In this document: positions 41,842 through 50,927 of the stretch, piece by piece | Numbering within the stretch: position 1 is the stretch's first letter | Layout of the letters: each line of letters starts with the position of its first letter | Origin: Paenibacillus wynnii | GTDB lineage: Bacteria; Bacillota; Bacilli; Paenibacillales; Paenibacillaceae | Direction of reading: 5' to 3' | Length of the DNA: 56,500 bases | NCBI RefSeq assembly: GCF_030812855.1 | Contig: NZ_JAUSTK010000033.1 | Span: forward strand, 1 to 56,500 | The notes under the pieces: model-generated | Databases searched by the model: none | Told to the model about the DNA's origin: nothing | What the model saw: only the letters and a program-made list of their open reading frames with translations | Made by a program: the position numbers and the translations under genes

Positions 41842-44800
41842 ATGACTAAATATTTTTTTGATGCCGGGAAATTCGTAATTGAGGGATTTGATGAAGGGAA
41901 GCCGTTTGCCAGCTTTCTGCCGGGTCTGGCCGGGCTAAAAGGCATTCCGATGTGGACCTTCTATGTGAATCGGGGACAGGGAATATGCAGCTTCGGCGTT
42001 AGGGATAAAAACTCTCCGATCATGGAGTTTTCTCCGGCGAACATTTCGTATAAAAACGTTGCGGCTACGGGTTTCCGCACCTTTATCAAACTCAAAGGAG
42101 AGCAGGAAGTTTATGAGCCTTTTCAATCCGCCCGGCCTGATGCGGCGGCGAAGCGGACTATGACTGTTCTTCCGAATGGATTAATCATCGAGGAAAGCCA
42201 TGCCGGACACGGGCTGAAGACCCGTATCCATTACTTCAACCTGCCCAATGATGATTATGCGGCATTGGTACGGCGGGTAGAAATTGAGAATATCAGCGGG
42301 CGGGATATAGAGCTTGAGCTGCTAGACGGTCTTCCTGAAGTCCTGCCTTACGGGGTTGAGAACAGCAGCTATAAGGAGATTGGCAACCTGCTCCGCAGCT
42401 GGATGGATGTATACAATTTGGAGAACGGTATTCCGTTCTACAAGCTGCGTTCCAGTACGAACGATGATGCACAGATTAGCGAAATCACGAGCGGTCATTT
42501 CTATTTGTCCTTTACGTCAGAGGGAGAGAGAATTGCGCCGATTGTTGATTTCGAGGTTGTGTTCGGGTCGAATACCTCGCTTGCTTATCCCGACCGTTTT
42601 GCCGAAATGCCGCTCTCAGAGCTCGCGAAGCTGCCGCAATATCCAGTGAATAAGGTTCCCTGCGGCTTCAGCGGAGTGACACGTACTTTGTCCTCCGGCG
42701 GCAGTCTAATCCTTAACACACTCGTTGGGCACGTTAATGATATCGACAAAATCAATCAAAAATCCAACTTGTTATGTACAGAAGCTTATATAACTACCAA
42801 AGCGCAGGAGGCTGAGAATCTAACCGGGGAGCTGACGGCAGACATTGCCACACATACTTCGTCGCCATTGTTCGATGCCTATTGCCAGCAATCCTATTTG
42901 GACAATTTCCTGCGCGGCGGATATCCGTTTATTTTTGATAATGGAGCGGATGGTAATGTGGTACACCTATATTCGCGCAAACACGGGGATATGGAGCGGG
43001 ACTATAACTTTTTCTCATTGGCACCGGAGTATTATTCGCAGGGAAACGGAAATTTCCGGGACATGAACCAAAACCGTCGCAATGATGTTTTCTTCAATCC
43101 AAAGGTAGGAAGCTTTAATATCAAAATGTTCTATAGTCTGATCCAGGCAGATGGTTATAATCCGCTGAGTGTGCAAGGGACGAGCTTTGAAGTGAAGGAT
43201 GAGCATACAAACAAGCTGGAAACCTGGCTTAAAGAAGCTGCACCTGATCATCATAAGGAGCTGGTCAAGCTGTGCAGAGGGAAATTCACTCCGGGACGGC
43301 TGATCAATTACATTGCTGACCATAACCTTACGCTGACAGTGAGCGAGGACGAATTCCTGACGTTCATACTTTCTCTATCGCAGCAGAATATAGAAGCTTC
43401 TTTCGGTGAAGGCTTCTGGTCGGATCATTGGACGTATAATCTGGATCTGGTAGAGGGTTATCTGGATATTTTCCCAGACAAAAGGCAAGAACTGCTGTTT
43501 GGCGATGAGAGCTACGCTTTCTATGACAGTCCGGCGTATGTTCAGCCACGCAGTGAGAAATATGTGTTGAACGGAGATAAGGTCCGGCAGTATGGTGCTC
43601 TCTTGGAGGATGAGGAGAAGTTGCACAAGCTGCATCGAAAGGCAGGGGATACCCATTGGCTGCGAACGGACGGCGGACATGGCGATATCTACCGCAGCAA
43701 TTTATTTGTGAAGATGTTTTCGCTTACTCTGAATAAGTTCGCTACCCTTGATCCATACGGACTGGGTGTAGAGATGGAGGGCAACAAACCGGGCTGGAAT
43801 GACGCCATGAACGGATTGCCGGGACTGTTTGGTTCAGGGATGAGTGAGACGTTTGAACTGAAGCGAAACGTTGTCTTTTTGCTGGAATTGCTCGCAGATC
43901 GGAAGAATGCCGGGACGACCGTAGAATTGCCGGTGGAAATGTCCCAATTCCTGGAGAGTGTTAACCAATTGGTGATTTCCGTGCTGAATGGGGAGCTTAC
44001 GCAATTCCGTTATTGGGATGCTGTTGCAACGGCGCGTGAGGTTTATCGTGAATCTATCCGTTTTGGCATTACCGGCCTGCAATCTATGGTTTCACTTGAG
44101 GATCTTAGAGGGGTTCTTACTAGATTTCTGATCAAAATCGAGGAAGGCATCAGCCAAGCGATAACGCTCGGCAACGGGCTTACGCCGACTTATTTCCGCT
44201 TTGAGGCTACGAGATTTCACCCGGTTACCAATGAAGAGGGGAATCCGGTAATCAGCGCTTACGGACTTCCAAAGGCTGTAGTAGAGGAATTCGAAGTCTT
44301 TGCACTACCGTATTTTCTGGAAGGACCGACACGCTGGCTGAAGACATTGAAAGACCGTGAACAGGCAAAGAATGTCTATGATTCTATCAAAAATACAGGG
44401 TTGTACGATTCCAAAACATCCATGTACCAGACCTCTGTCAGTCTTGACGCTGAATCCCATGAGATCGGACGCATGCGGGCCTTTACACCGGGCTGGCTGG
44501 AACGGGAATCGAACTTCCTTCATATGTCTTACAAGTATTTGCTGGAGCTGCTGAAGGCAGGGCTTTATGAAGAGTTCTACGGAGAACTCCAGACTTCGCT
44601 AGTACCGTTCCTTGATCCTGCTGTGTACGGGCGCAGCACTTTGGAGAATTCATCGTTTATTGCTACCGGAGGGAATCCGGATCCCGGTGTTCATGGCCGA
44701 GGGTTCGTGGCCAGACTTAGCGGTTCCACAGCTGAATTCCTCAGCATGTGGAGAGTCATGATGGCAGGTAAAAAGGTATTCTCGGTTATGAATGGAGAGC

Positions 44801-45069
44801 TTGCCTTAAGTTTGGCTCCAATATTGCCGGGTTGGCTGTTCGATGAGCGCGGAATTCTCTCATTTATTTTCCTGGGAAGCACTGAAGTGACCTATTACAA
44901 TCCGCGGCGGGCAGATACCTTTGGCGAGAACGGAGCTGTAATAAAGAGTCTAATGCTCGTATACCAAGATGGAACTGTGGTCGAAGTTTCCAGTTCGTTG
45001 CTGTCAGGAGGACATGCGGAAGCCTTGCGCCGTGGGGAGATCAAAGCTATTAAAGTAGTACTGGAATAA
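41842..45069 (+). CDS. Large beta-glucan phosphorylase of the GH94/GH149/GH161 clan
   Basis: This 1075-residue cytoplasmic enzyme probably cleaves a beta-glucan oligosaccharide with phosphate to give glucose 1-phosphate. It has the N-terminal beta-sandwich (about 1-300; KGIPMWTFYVNRGQGICSFG, SPIMEFSPANISY) and an alpha/alpha barrel (about 330-900). The central motif is KPGWNDAMNGLPGLFGSGMSET, with D654 in the place of the catalytic acid of cellobiose phosphorylases (D-W-N-D-x-x-x). DNGADGNVVHLYSRKHGDMERDYNFFSLAPEYYSQGNGNFRDMNQNRRND and ERESNFLHMSYKY are also striking. It is longer than GH94 cellobiose phosphorylases (about 800) and fits the size of beta-1,3-glucan phosphorylases of GH149/GH161, the latter being known from Paenibacillus. 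Linkage specificity is not determinable by eye. Confidence 0.8.
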   Translation: MTKYFFDAGKFVIEGFDEGKPFASFLPGLAGLKGIPMWTFYVNRGQGICSFGVRDKNSPIMEFSPANISYKNVAATGFRTFIKLKGEQEVYEPFQSARPDAAAKRTMTVLPNGLIIEESHAGHGLKTRIHYFNLPNDDYAALVRRVEIENISGRDIELELLDGLPEVLPYGVENSSYKEIGNLLRSWMDVYNLENGIPFYKLRSSTNDDAQISEITSGHFYLSFTSEGERIAPIVDFEVVFGSNTSLAYPDRFAEMPLSELAKLPQYPVNKVPCGFSGVTRTLSSGGSLILNTLVGHVNDIDKINQKSNLLCTEAYITTKAQEAENLTGELTADIATHTSSPLFDAYCQQSYLDNFLRGGYPFIFDNGADGNVVHLYSRKHGDMERDYNFFSLAPEYYSQGNGNFRDMNQNRRNDVFFNPKVGSFNIKMFYSLIQADGYNPLSVQGTSFEVKDEHTNKLETWLKEAAPDHHKELVKLCRGKFTPGRLINYIADHNLTLTVSEDEFLTFILSLSQQNIEASFGEGFWSDHWTYNLDLVEGYLDIFPDKRQELLFGDESYAFYDSPAYVQPRSEKYVLNGDKVRQYGALLEDEEKLHKLHRKAGDTHWLRTDGGHGDIYRSNLFVKMFSLTLNKFATLDPYGLGVEMEGNKPGWNDAMNGLPGLFGSGMSETFELKRNVVFLLELLADRKNAGTTVELPVEMSQFLESVNQLVISVLNGELTQFRYWDAVATAREVYRESIRFGITGLQSMVSLEDLRGVLTRFLIKIEEGISQAITLGNGLTPTYFRFEATRFHPVTNEEGNPVISAYGLPKAVVEEFEVFALPYFLEGPTRWLKTLKDREQAKNVYDSIKNTGLYDSKTSMYQTSVSLDAESHEIGRMRAFTPGWLERESNFLHMSYKYLLELLKAGLYEEFYGELQTSLVPFLDPAVYGRSTLENSSFIATGGNPDPGVHGRGFVARLSGSTAEFLSMWRVMMAGKKVFSVMNGELALSLAPILPGWLFDERGILSFIFLGSTEVTYYNPRRADTFGENGAVIKSLMLVYQDGTVVEVSSSLLSGGHAEALRRGEIKAIKVVLE

Positions 45070-45184
45070 GCGGAGTGGGGGTTATTTTACGAGGTCATAC
45101 AGGCAATCCGAAAAATGGACCCCCTATTCCAAAATATGAAGCCTTACGACTGCAGGCGAAAGCAAATACAATAAGTATATAGAT

Positions 45185-45198
45185 TGTAAGCGCTTTTA
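45185..45198 (+). promoter_or_regulatory. Candidate catabolite-responsive element (CcpA site)
   Basis: TGTAAGCGCTTTTA differs by one position from the cre consensus TGWAANCGNTNWCA. It lies between the phosphorylase gene and the importer genes, after a possible -10 (TATATAG), so carbon catabolite repression of the importer is likely. Confidence 0.65.
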
Positions 45199-45236
45199 AA
45201 GGAGCTTAGAGAGAAGACAGCCTGGAGGTTTGGAAG

Positions 45237-46232
45237 ATGAAAAACAATAGAACTGAAGGGGGAGCGATACCCCTGCAAATGGATCCAATGATACCGGAGG
45301 GTATGAAAAACAGCTTGAACCCCCGGCATAAACTCTGGAGGAGAATTGTAGCCCAGCGGCATTTACAAACCATGGCTCTTCTCGGTGTAGTGTGGATGTT
45401 TATATTCAACTACATTCCGATGTACGGCATCATTATTGCTTTTAAGGAATTCAACATCGTCAAGTCGATATCCGAGGCCCCCTGGGTAGGACTTACCCAT
45501 TTTAGGGAGTTTCTAGCGGACGATAACTTTGGGAATGTCATGAGAAACACATTGGGAATAAGTTTAATCAAGTTGTTTATCGGATTTCCATTGCCGATCA
45601 TATTCGCACTTTTTCTGAATGAGATTCGCTCCATCAGGTATAAGAAAGCCATTCAGACGATTTCCTACCTGCCGCATTTTCTCTCTTGGGTGGTGCTTGG
45701 AGGGATTCTCGCTACATGGCTGGCGGATGTGGGGATTGTCAACCATGTTTTGATGGCGCTAAATGTTATAGACCAACCGATTACGTATTTGGCTGAACCT
45801 AAGCATTTCTGGACCATTATCATCACCTCTGATATCTGGAAAGAGCTTGGCTGGTCAGCCATCATCTACCTGGCAGCGATTGCCGGCGTGTCTCCCGAGA
45901 TGTATGAGGCGGCAACGATTGATGGAGCCGGAAGGTTCCAGAAGATGTGGTTTGTTACTCTTCCATCCATCAAATCAACGATCAGTATCCTGTTTATTCT
46001 CGCGGTCAGCGGAGTGTTGAACTCCAACTTTGACCAGATTCTGGTCCTGCGCAATTCGCTGAACGATAGCTCCAGTAACGTAATTGATTATTATGTGTAC
46101 CAAACGGGCCTGCTATCGGGTCGTTACTCTTATTCTGCTGCTATCGGGCTGTTCAAATCAGTTATCGCTCTCATTTTGCTGCTGATTGCCAATCAAGTAT
46201 CCAAAAAAATCAACGACACATCGTTGTTTTAG
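45237..46232 (+). CDS. Polysaccharide ABC transporter permease, LplB type
   Basis: This 331-residue protein starts at ATG 45237 after CTGGAGG. After a hydrophilic leader of about 45 residues it has six membrane helices. It contains the LplB-type motif MFIFNYIPMYGIIIAFKEFN and an EAA loop YEAATIDGAGRFQKMWFVTLPSI. It pairs with the YtcP-type permease downstream. In these systems the substrates are oligosaccharides from plant or fungal polysaccharides; here a beta-glucan is suggested by the enzymes upstream. Confidence 0.9.
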   Translation: MKNNRTEGGAIPLQMDPMIPEGMKNSLNPRHKLWRRIVAQRHLQTMALLGVVWMFIFNYIPMYGIIIAFKEFNIVKSISEAPWVGLTHFREFLADDNFGNVMRNTLGISLIKLFIGFPLPIIFALFLNEIRSIRYKKAIQTISYLPHFLSWVVLGGILATWLADVGIVNHVLMALNVIDQPITYLAEPKHFWTIIITSDIWKELGWSAIIYLAAIAGVSPEMYEAATIDGAGRFQKMWFVTLPSIKSTISILFILAVSGVLNSNFDQILVLRNSLNDSSSNVIDYYVYQTGLLSGRYSYSAAIGLFKSVIALILLLIANQVSKKINDTSLF

Positions 46233-46250
46233 GCCAAGGAGGACCTGCAC

Positions 46251-47141
46251 ATGTTTGCTCTGAAGAGAAAAACGACGGGCGAAGTCATCTTTGATCTAGC
46301 CAATAATGTTTTCATGTTATGTATATGCTTCATTACCCTGTACCCTATCTGGTACGTGCTGATTAACTCTTTTAACGATGGCAAAGACGCTATGCTGGGT
46401 GGTATTTACTGGTGGCCCCGCATGTTCACCTTTAAGAATTTCGAAGCCGTATTCGCAAGCCCCGGCATTATGCAAGCCATGTGGATTACCGTGGCCAAGA
46501 CATTAGTCGGCGTAGTTGCCCATGTATTCTTTACAGCCATGGTTGCTTATGCGCTTTCCCGTAAGGATCTGGTTGGAGGCAAGGTTTATATTCTGATGGG
46601 AACAGTAACTCTCTTTTTCGGGGGAGGGCTCATTCCGAGCTATCTGCTGATTCGGGATCTACATTTGCTGGAAAACTTTTGGGTCTATATTATTCCGGTA
46701 TTGTTCAGCTTCTTCGATCTGATAATTCTTATGACCTTCTTCCGGGAAATTCCGGAAGGATTAGAGGAAGCGGCCCGGATTGACGGGGCTAATGACTGGT
46801 CTATCTTCCTACGAATTGTATTGCCGGTATCCATGCCTGTCCTCGCTACCATTGCGTTATTCCATGGTGTCTATCAATGGAATGATTATTTTACGGGGAT
46901 GATTTACATCAACAATGAGAGCTTGCAGCCGATCCAGACGTATTTGTACCGGGTTGTGGCGCAGTCCAGTTCTAGCCAGATGATGGTTGCCGTTCAAGGC
47001 AGCGCCCTTACCAAGACGGTAACCTCACAATCGATTAAACTGGCTACCATGGTGGTCACCACACTCCCGATTGTGTTCGTATACCCGTTCCTGCAGCGTT
47101 ATTTTGTTAAAGGAATGATGATTGGCTCCATCAAGGGTTGA
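46251..47141 (+). CDS. Carbohydrate ABC transporter permease, YtcP type
   Basis: This 296-residue second permease follows LplB after 18 bases (AAGGAGG in front). It has six helices, the motif YPIWYVLINSFNDG near the N-terminus, the EAA loop LEEAARIDGANDWSIFLRIVLPVS, and the C-terminal YPFLQRYFVKGMMIGSIKG, all typical of YtcP/YesQ-type subunits. No ATPase gene is nearby. Confidence 0.9.
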   Translation: MFALKRKTTGEVIFDLANNVFMLCICFITLYPIWYVLINSFNDGKDAMLGGIYWWPRMFTFKNFEAVFASPGIMQAMWITVAKTLVGVVAHVFFTAMVAYALSRKDLVGGKVYILMGTVTLFFGGGLIPSYLLIRDLHLLENFWVYIIPVLFSFFDLIILMTFFREIPEGLEEAARIDGANDWSIFLRIVLPVSMPVLATIALFHGVYQWNDYFTGMIYINNESLQPIQTYLYRVVAQSSSSQMMVAVQGSALTKTVTSQSIKLATMVVTTLPIVFVYPFLQRYFVKGMMIGSIKG

Positions 47142-47252
47142 GTGAAGAATGGAACATAAAGTTCCGGCACAACGGTAACTCCTCCAGTCGTTTACAGCGA
47201 TCCTGGAGTTATAACTTATAATTATACATTCTCAGAAAAGGGGTAAAAAAGC

Positions 47253-48941
47253 ATGGGAATAAAACGTAAGCCAAAGAAAATGGTGCTGATGTTGCTGGCA
47301 TTAATTATGACACTTTCAACAGCAGCTTGTTCCAGCGGCAACGGTGACAAGAATAACGAGGGTAAGGCTAACAACGGGAAAACGACAAATACAGCTGCAA
47401 CAACAGAACCTACAAAGGCTCCGCCATCTGCAGATGAGCCCGGATGGATGTCTGATACTTCACCGATCACTTTTGACTGGTATTTGAATTTCGCTTGGTT
47501 CCCTAATAAATGGGGTGTAGACCCAACCTCCCAATATATTACTAAGAAAACCGGTGTTGATATTAACTTCATCGTTCCTGCTGGTAACGAGAACGAGAAG
47601 CTGAACACCCTGATTGCTTCCGGCAAGCTGCCTGACTTCATCACGCTGGGCTGGTATGAAGATGCTGTGAAGAAAATGATCGAAGGCGACCTCGTGCTTC
47701 CGCTAAATAAATTAGCTGATGAGTATGATCCTTACTTCTTCAAAGTATCCGATCCTGACAAGCTTGGATGGTATACTCAAGAAGATGGCAATGTTTACGG
47801 CTATCCTAACGCTTCCTCTTCTCCAGCCGACTATGAGAAATATGGAGAAAAATATGTATCGAATCAAACCTTCGTTGTCCGCAAGGATATCTATGAAGCA
47901 ATTGGCAGCCCGGACATGCGGACACCTGAAGGATTCTTGAACGCGCTGAAGGCAGCCAAAGAGAAGTTCCCTGATATCAATGGCCAACCGATGATCCCGC
48001 TGGGTCTGCATGAATTTACCGCAACCGGTAACGATTCGTTGGAACAATACATTCAGAACTTCCTTGCTATTCCAAGAGAAAAAGACGGAAAGTTGTATCA
48101 ACGTGAGACAGACCCAGAATACATCAGCTGGATGAAGACACTTCGTCAAGCTAACCAGGACGGACTGCTTGCCAAGGATATCTTTATCGACAAACGTCCG
48201 CAAATGGAAGAAAAAATCGCCCAAGGCCGTTATTTCGCGATGCTGTATCAACGTTCCGACTTTGCAGCGCAGCTCGGTACACTGTATCAGCAAGACCCGA
48301 ACAAGATTTATATCGCTGTGGATGGGCCTGCTAACACTAACCTGGATGCACCAACTCTGAACGGCCCTGCTATTTCCGGCTGGACAGTAACCCTTATCTC
48401 CAAAGACGTGAAGGATAAAGCGCGTGCTATCAAGTTCCTCAGCTACCTGAACAGTGAAGAGGGCAATAAAGACCTTTACTTAGGTGAAAAGGGCGTCAGC
48501 TATGATACTATTGATGGCAAAGACCAATTTAAACCTGAAGTATTCGATCTGATGAATAAAGACCGTTCTGCATTCGACAAGCAATACGGATCCTCCTTTA
48601 CCTTCTGGATGCTGATGAATACAAATATCACAGATCAATGGACACCTAAAGCAGTTGAGCCTTTCAAACAGCTGGAAGACTGGACGAGAGGAAAAACACA
48701 AAGTATTTCTGAATTTGACCAGATTGATCCATTGGCCAACTCTCCTGAAGGTATTATCTTAGCCAAAACGAAAGAGCTGCGCAGCAAAGTGCTGCCTAAG
48801 GCGTTGATGGCTCCGTCCGATGCTGAATTCGACAAAATTTGGACAGAGTACCTCAACAAACAAAAGGAACTGGGCTTTGATAAGGTGCTAGCTTTCCAAC
48901 AAACGAAATATGAAGAGAACAAGAAAAAACTTGGCATGTAA
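47253..48941 (+). CDS. Oligosaccharide-binding lipoprotein, LipO type
   Basis: This 562-residue lipoprotein has a lipobox in MTLSTAACSSGNGD, an Asn/Lys/Thr-rich linker and a large solute-binding domain. The size above 500 residues is typical of LipO/YtcQ proteins that bind long oligosaccharides. It contains TFDWYLNFAWFPNKWG, TLIASGKLPDFITLG and KFLSYLNSEEGNKDLYLGEKG. AAAAGGGG precedes the ATG. It is the third importer component; a terminator-like hairpin separates it from the sensor kinase. Confidence 0.9.
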   Translation: MGIKRKPKKMVLMLLALIMTLSTAACSSGNGDKNNEGKANNGKTTNTAATTEPTKAPPSADEPGWMSDTSPITFDWYLNFAWFPNKWGVDPTSQYITKKTGVDINFIVPAGNENEKLNTLIASGKLPDFITLGWYEDAVKKMIEGDLVLPLNKLADEYDPYFFKVSDPDKLGWYTQEDGNVYGYPNASSSPADYEKYGEKYVSNQTFVVRKDIYEAIGSPDMRTPEGFLNALKAAKEKFPDINGQPMIPLGLHEFTATGNDSLEQYIQNFLAIPREKDGKLYQRETDPEYISWMKTLRQANQDGLLAKDIFIDKRPQMEEKIAQGRYFAMLYQRSDFAAQLGTLYQQDPNKIYIAVDGPANTNLDAPTLNGPAISGWTVTLISKDVKDKARAIKFLSYLNSEEGNKDLYLGEKGVSYDTIDGKDQFKPEVFDLMNKDRSAFDKQYGSSFTFWMLMNTNITDQWTPKAVEPFKQLEDWTRGKTQSISEFDQIDPLANSPEGIILAKTKELRSKVLPKALMAPSDAEFDKIWTEYLNKQKELGFDKVLAFQQTKYEENKKKLGM

Positions 48942-48954
48942 AATAGAATTGTTC

Positions 48955-48988
48955 AAAACGCCCGCTGACCGCGGGCTTTTGGGCGTTT
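48955..48988 (+). terminator. Terminator between binding protein and sensor kinase genes
   Basis: CCCGC-TGACC-GCGGG with TTTT follows, inside an outer pairing AAACGCCC/GGGCGTTT. The two options are overlapping, so termination may be partial, which would reduce kinase/regulator expression relative to the binding protein. Confidence 0.7.
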
Positions 48989-49028
48989 AAAATAAATGGA
49001 CGTACAACAGCGAGGTGAACATTACAGC

Positions 49029-50927
49029 GTGGAACCGGGTAAGCGGAGTGCAGCCTTATGGGATTCATTTACGTATTGGTGGGGGAGACGCTCATTGCAG
49101 AGCCGTTTGATTGCCGCCTATATTTTCATTATTTTGGGACCCTGCTTAATGGTGTCCTTTTATTCGTATAAGGCCATCAATAATACCTACGTCCGGGATG
49201 CGATCGACAAGAACAGCTATCTGCTGCAGATGGAGAAGCTGCATATCAATAATCAGATTGAAGCGATGGAACGGGCTGTACAAATGGCGTATGAGGATAA
49301 GGATGTGCAGGATTATCTGGAAAATACGGAAGAGCCGGATTTAGGAGAGCTGATTGACTTTAATACTTATGTATTTAGAAATATGACACGCATCCAATAT
49401 AATAATCCGAGCATTGAACACTTGCGCTTATATTCGAACAGCAATGTCCATGAGATTTGGCCTATTATTTTCCGTGAGAGTCGGGTGGCTTCTGAACTGT
49501 GGTATCAGAAAGCGCTAAAACTGAAAGGGAGGTTGTCATGGTCTTTTCAGAACAGTGACCGTGATTTGATGGAGCGTTTCTTCGGGCAAACCCCGAAGAT
49601 TGTGCCCAAGGTATCCCTGCTGCGTGAAATGAGTATTCCGGAGGATAACCATATTGGGATGGTACAAGTCGATATGCTGCTGGAGCGGTTTACACCGAAG
49701 ACCTATACCACCGTTCAGGACAGTCAGTCCCAGATGTTCCTGCTTGATGAGGATATGCAGTTGTTTACACGTTCGGACCATTCCTTTCTGCCGGATAATA
49801 AGGAAATGTCTGCAGCGATCAAAAGTCGTCTTGAATCGTACAGAAAGACAGGCGACTGGGATATTAACTATACGGAGAACGGTAAATCATTTCTATTGAT
49901 TAATACACCGCTGGAGCAGATTAATGCCTACCTGCTCAATGTAGTTTCCATGGACGGTGTCATGAAGGACATCTCACATACCCGCAACTTAATTATCGGA
50001 GCCAACATCGGCTTTATTATATTAGTGACCGCCATTGCTTACGTGCTTAATGCGTTTATTCTGAAGAACCTGCGGCGCTTAACCGAAACCATGAAAAAAG
50101 TGCGCAGAGGTGAATCATACGGCGGGATCACCATCCGGGGCGGCGGGGAAGTCGGTGAATTGGCGCATCATTTCTCGAAGCTGATGAATACAATTAATAC
50201 TTTGGTGGCTCAAGCCGTACAGAAGCAGGCTTTATCGAAGGAAGCGGAGCTTCGTACCTTACACAATCAGATTGATGCACATTTTCTGTATAATACACTC
50301 GAAAATATTAAAATGCTGGCTGAAATCGAGAATCAGCGGACCATATCGGACGCTCTGACTTCGCTTGGGGGCATGATGCGCTACAATTTTAAATGGTCAG
50401 GCGAATATGTGAAGCTGCGGGATGAGATACGGCATATTGAGAATTACATTGAAGTGATGAATATCCGCTTTGAATATCCTGTTGTGCTGATTTTGAATAT
50501 GGAGCCCCTATATTTAGAGCTGGAGGTGCTTAAGATGTCACTGCAGCCTATTGTCGAGAATAGCGTCAAACATGCCTGGTCCGGTGAGAAAGAAGGACTC
50601 GAGGACCGGGCCATTCATATCGATATCTCGGAAGCAGAGGGTGATATTTTCATCGCAGTTCGTGATAACGGTATCGGTCTTACACCTGAGCGCTTATCGG
50701 TTCTGAACGCGTCTGTTTACGCTAAGGAGGAGTCGAATCCAAGTCTACCTGGAGTGGGCATCAGTGACCGTAGAGCAGGCGGAATCGGATTAAGAAATGT
50801 ACATCAGCGTCTGCAGCTGTTCTATGGCGAAGAGTATGGGCTCGAGTTGCAAAGTGAGGCCGGAAGCTGGACAACGGTGTTCATGACGTTACCGAAAGTT
50901 CTTTTGACAGGAGATAAACAACCATGA
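49029..50927 (+). CDS. Sensor histidine kinase, YesM type
   Basis: This protein of about 632 residues starts with GTG 49029, preceded at good distance by GAGGTG; an in-frame ATG at 48996 lies within eight bases of the terminator stem and lacks a ribosome binding site. It has a first helix near residues 24-46, an extracellular sensor of about 260 residues, a second helix near 320-343, a HAMP domain and a His_kinase domain with LHNQIDAHFLYNTLENIKMLAE, where the H is phosphorylated. The HATPase motifs LQPIVENSVKHAW, VRDNGIGLT and GIGLRNVHQRL follow. It should sense the imported glycan or its loaded binding protein and phosphorylate the YesN-type regulator next door. Confidence 0.92.
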   Translation: MEPGKRSAALWDSFTYWWGRRSLQSRLIAAYIFIILGPCLMVSFYSYKAINNTYVRDAIDKNSYLLQMEKLHINNQIEAMERAVQMAYEDKDVQDYLENTEEPDLGELIDFNTYVFRNMTRIQYNNPSIEHLRLYSNSNVHEIWPIIFRESRVASELWYQKALKLKGRLSWSFQNSDRDLMERFFGQTPKIVPKVSLLREMSIPEDNHIGMVQVDMLLERFTPKTYTTVQDSQSQMFLLDEDMQLFTRSDHSFLPDNKEMSAAIKSRLESYRKTGDWDINYTENGKSFLLINTPLEQINAYLLNVVSMDGVMKDISHTRNLIIGANIGFIILVTAIAYVLNAFILKNLRRLTETMKKVRRGESYGGITIRGGGEVGELAHHFSKLMNTINTLVAQAVQKQALSKEAELRTLHNQIDAHFLYNTLENIKMLAEIENQRTISDALTSLGGMMRYNFKWSGEYVKLRDEIRHIENYIEVMNIRFEYPVVLILNMEPLYLELEVLKMSLQPIVENSVKHAWSGEKEGLEDRAIHIDISEAEGDIFIAVRDNGIGLTPERLSVLNASVYAKEESNPSLPGVGISDRRAGGIGLRNVHQRLQLFYGEEYGLELQSEAGSWTTVFMTLPKVLLTGDKQP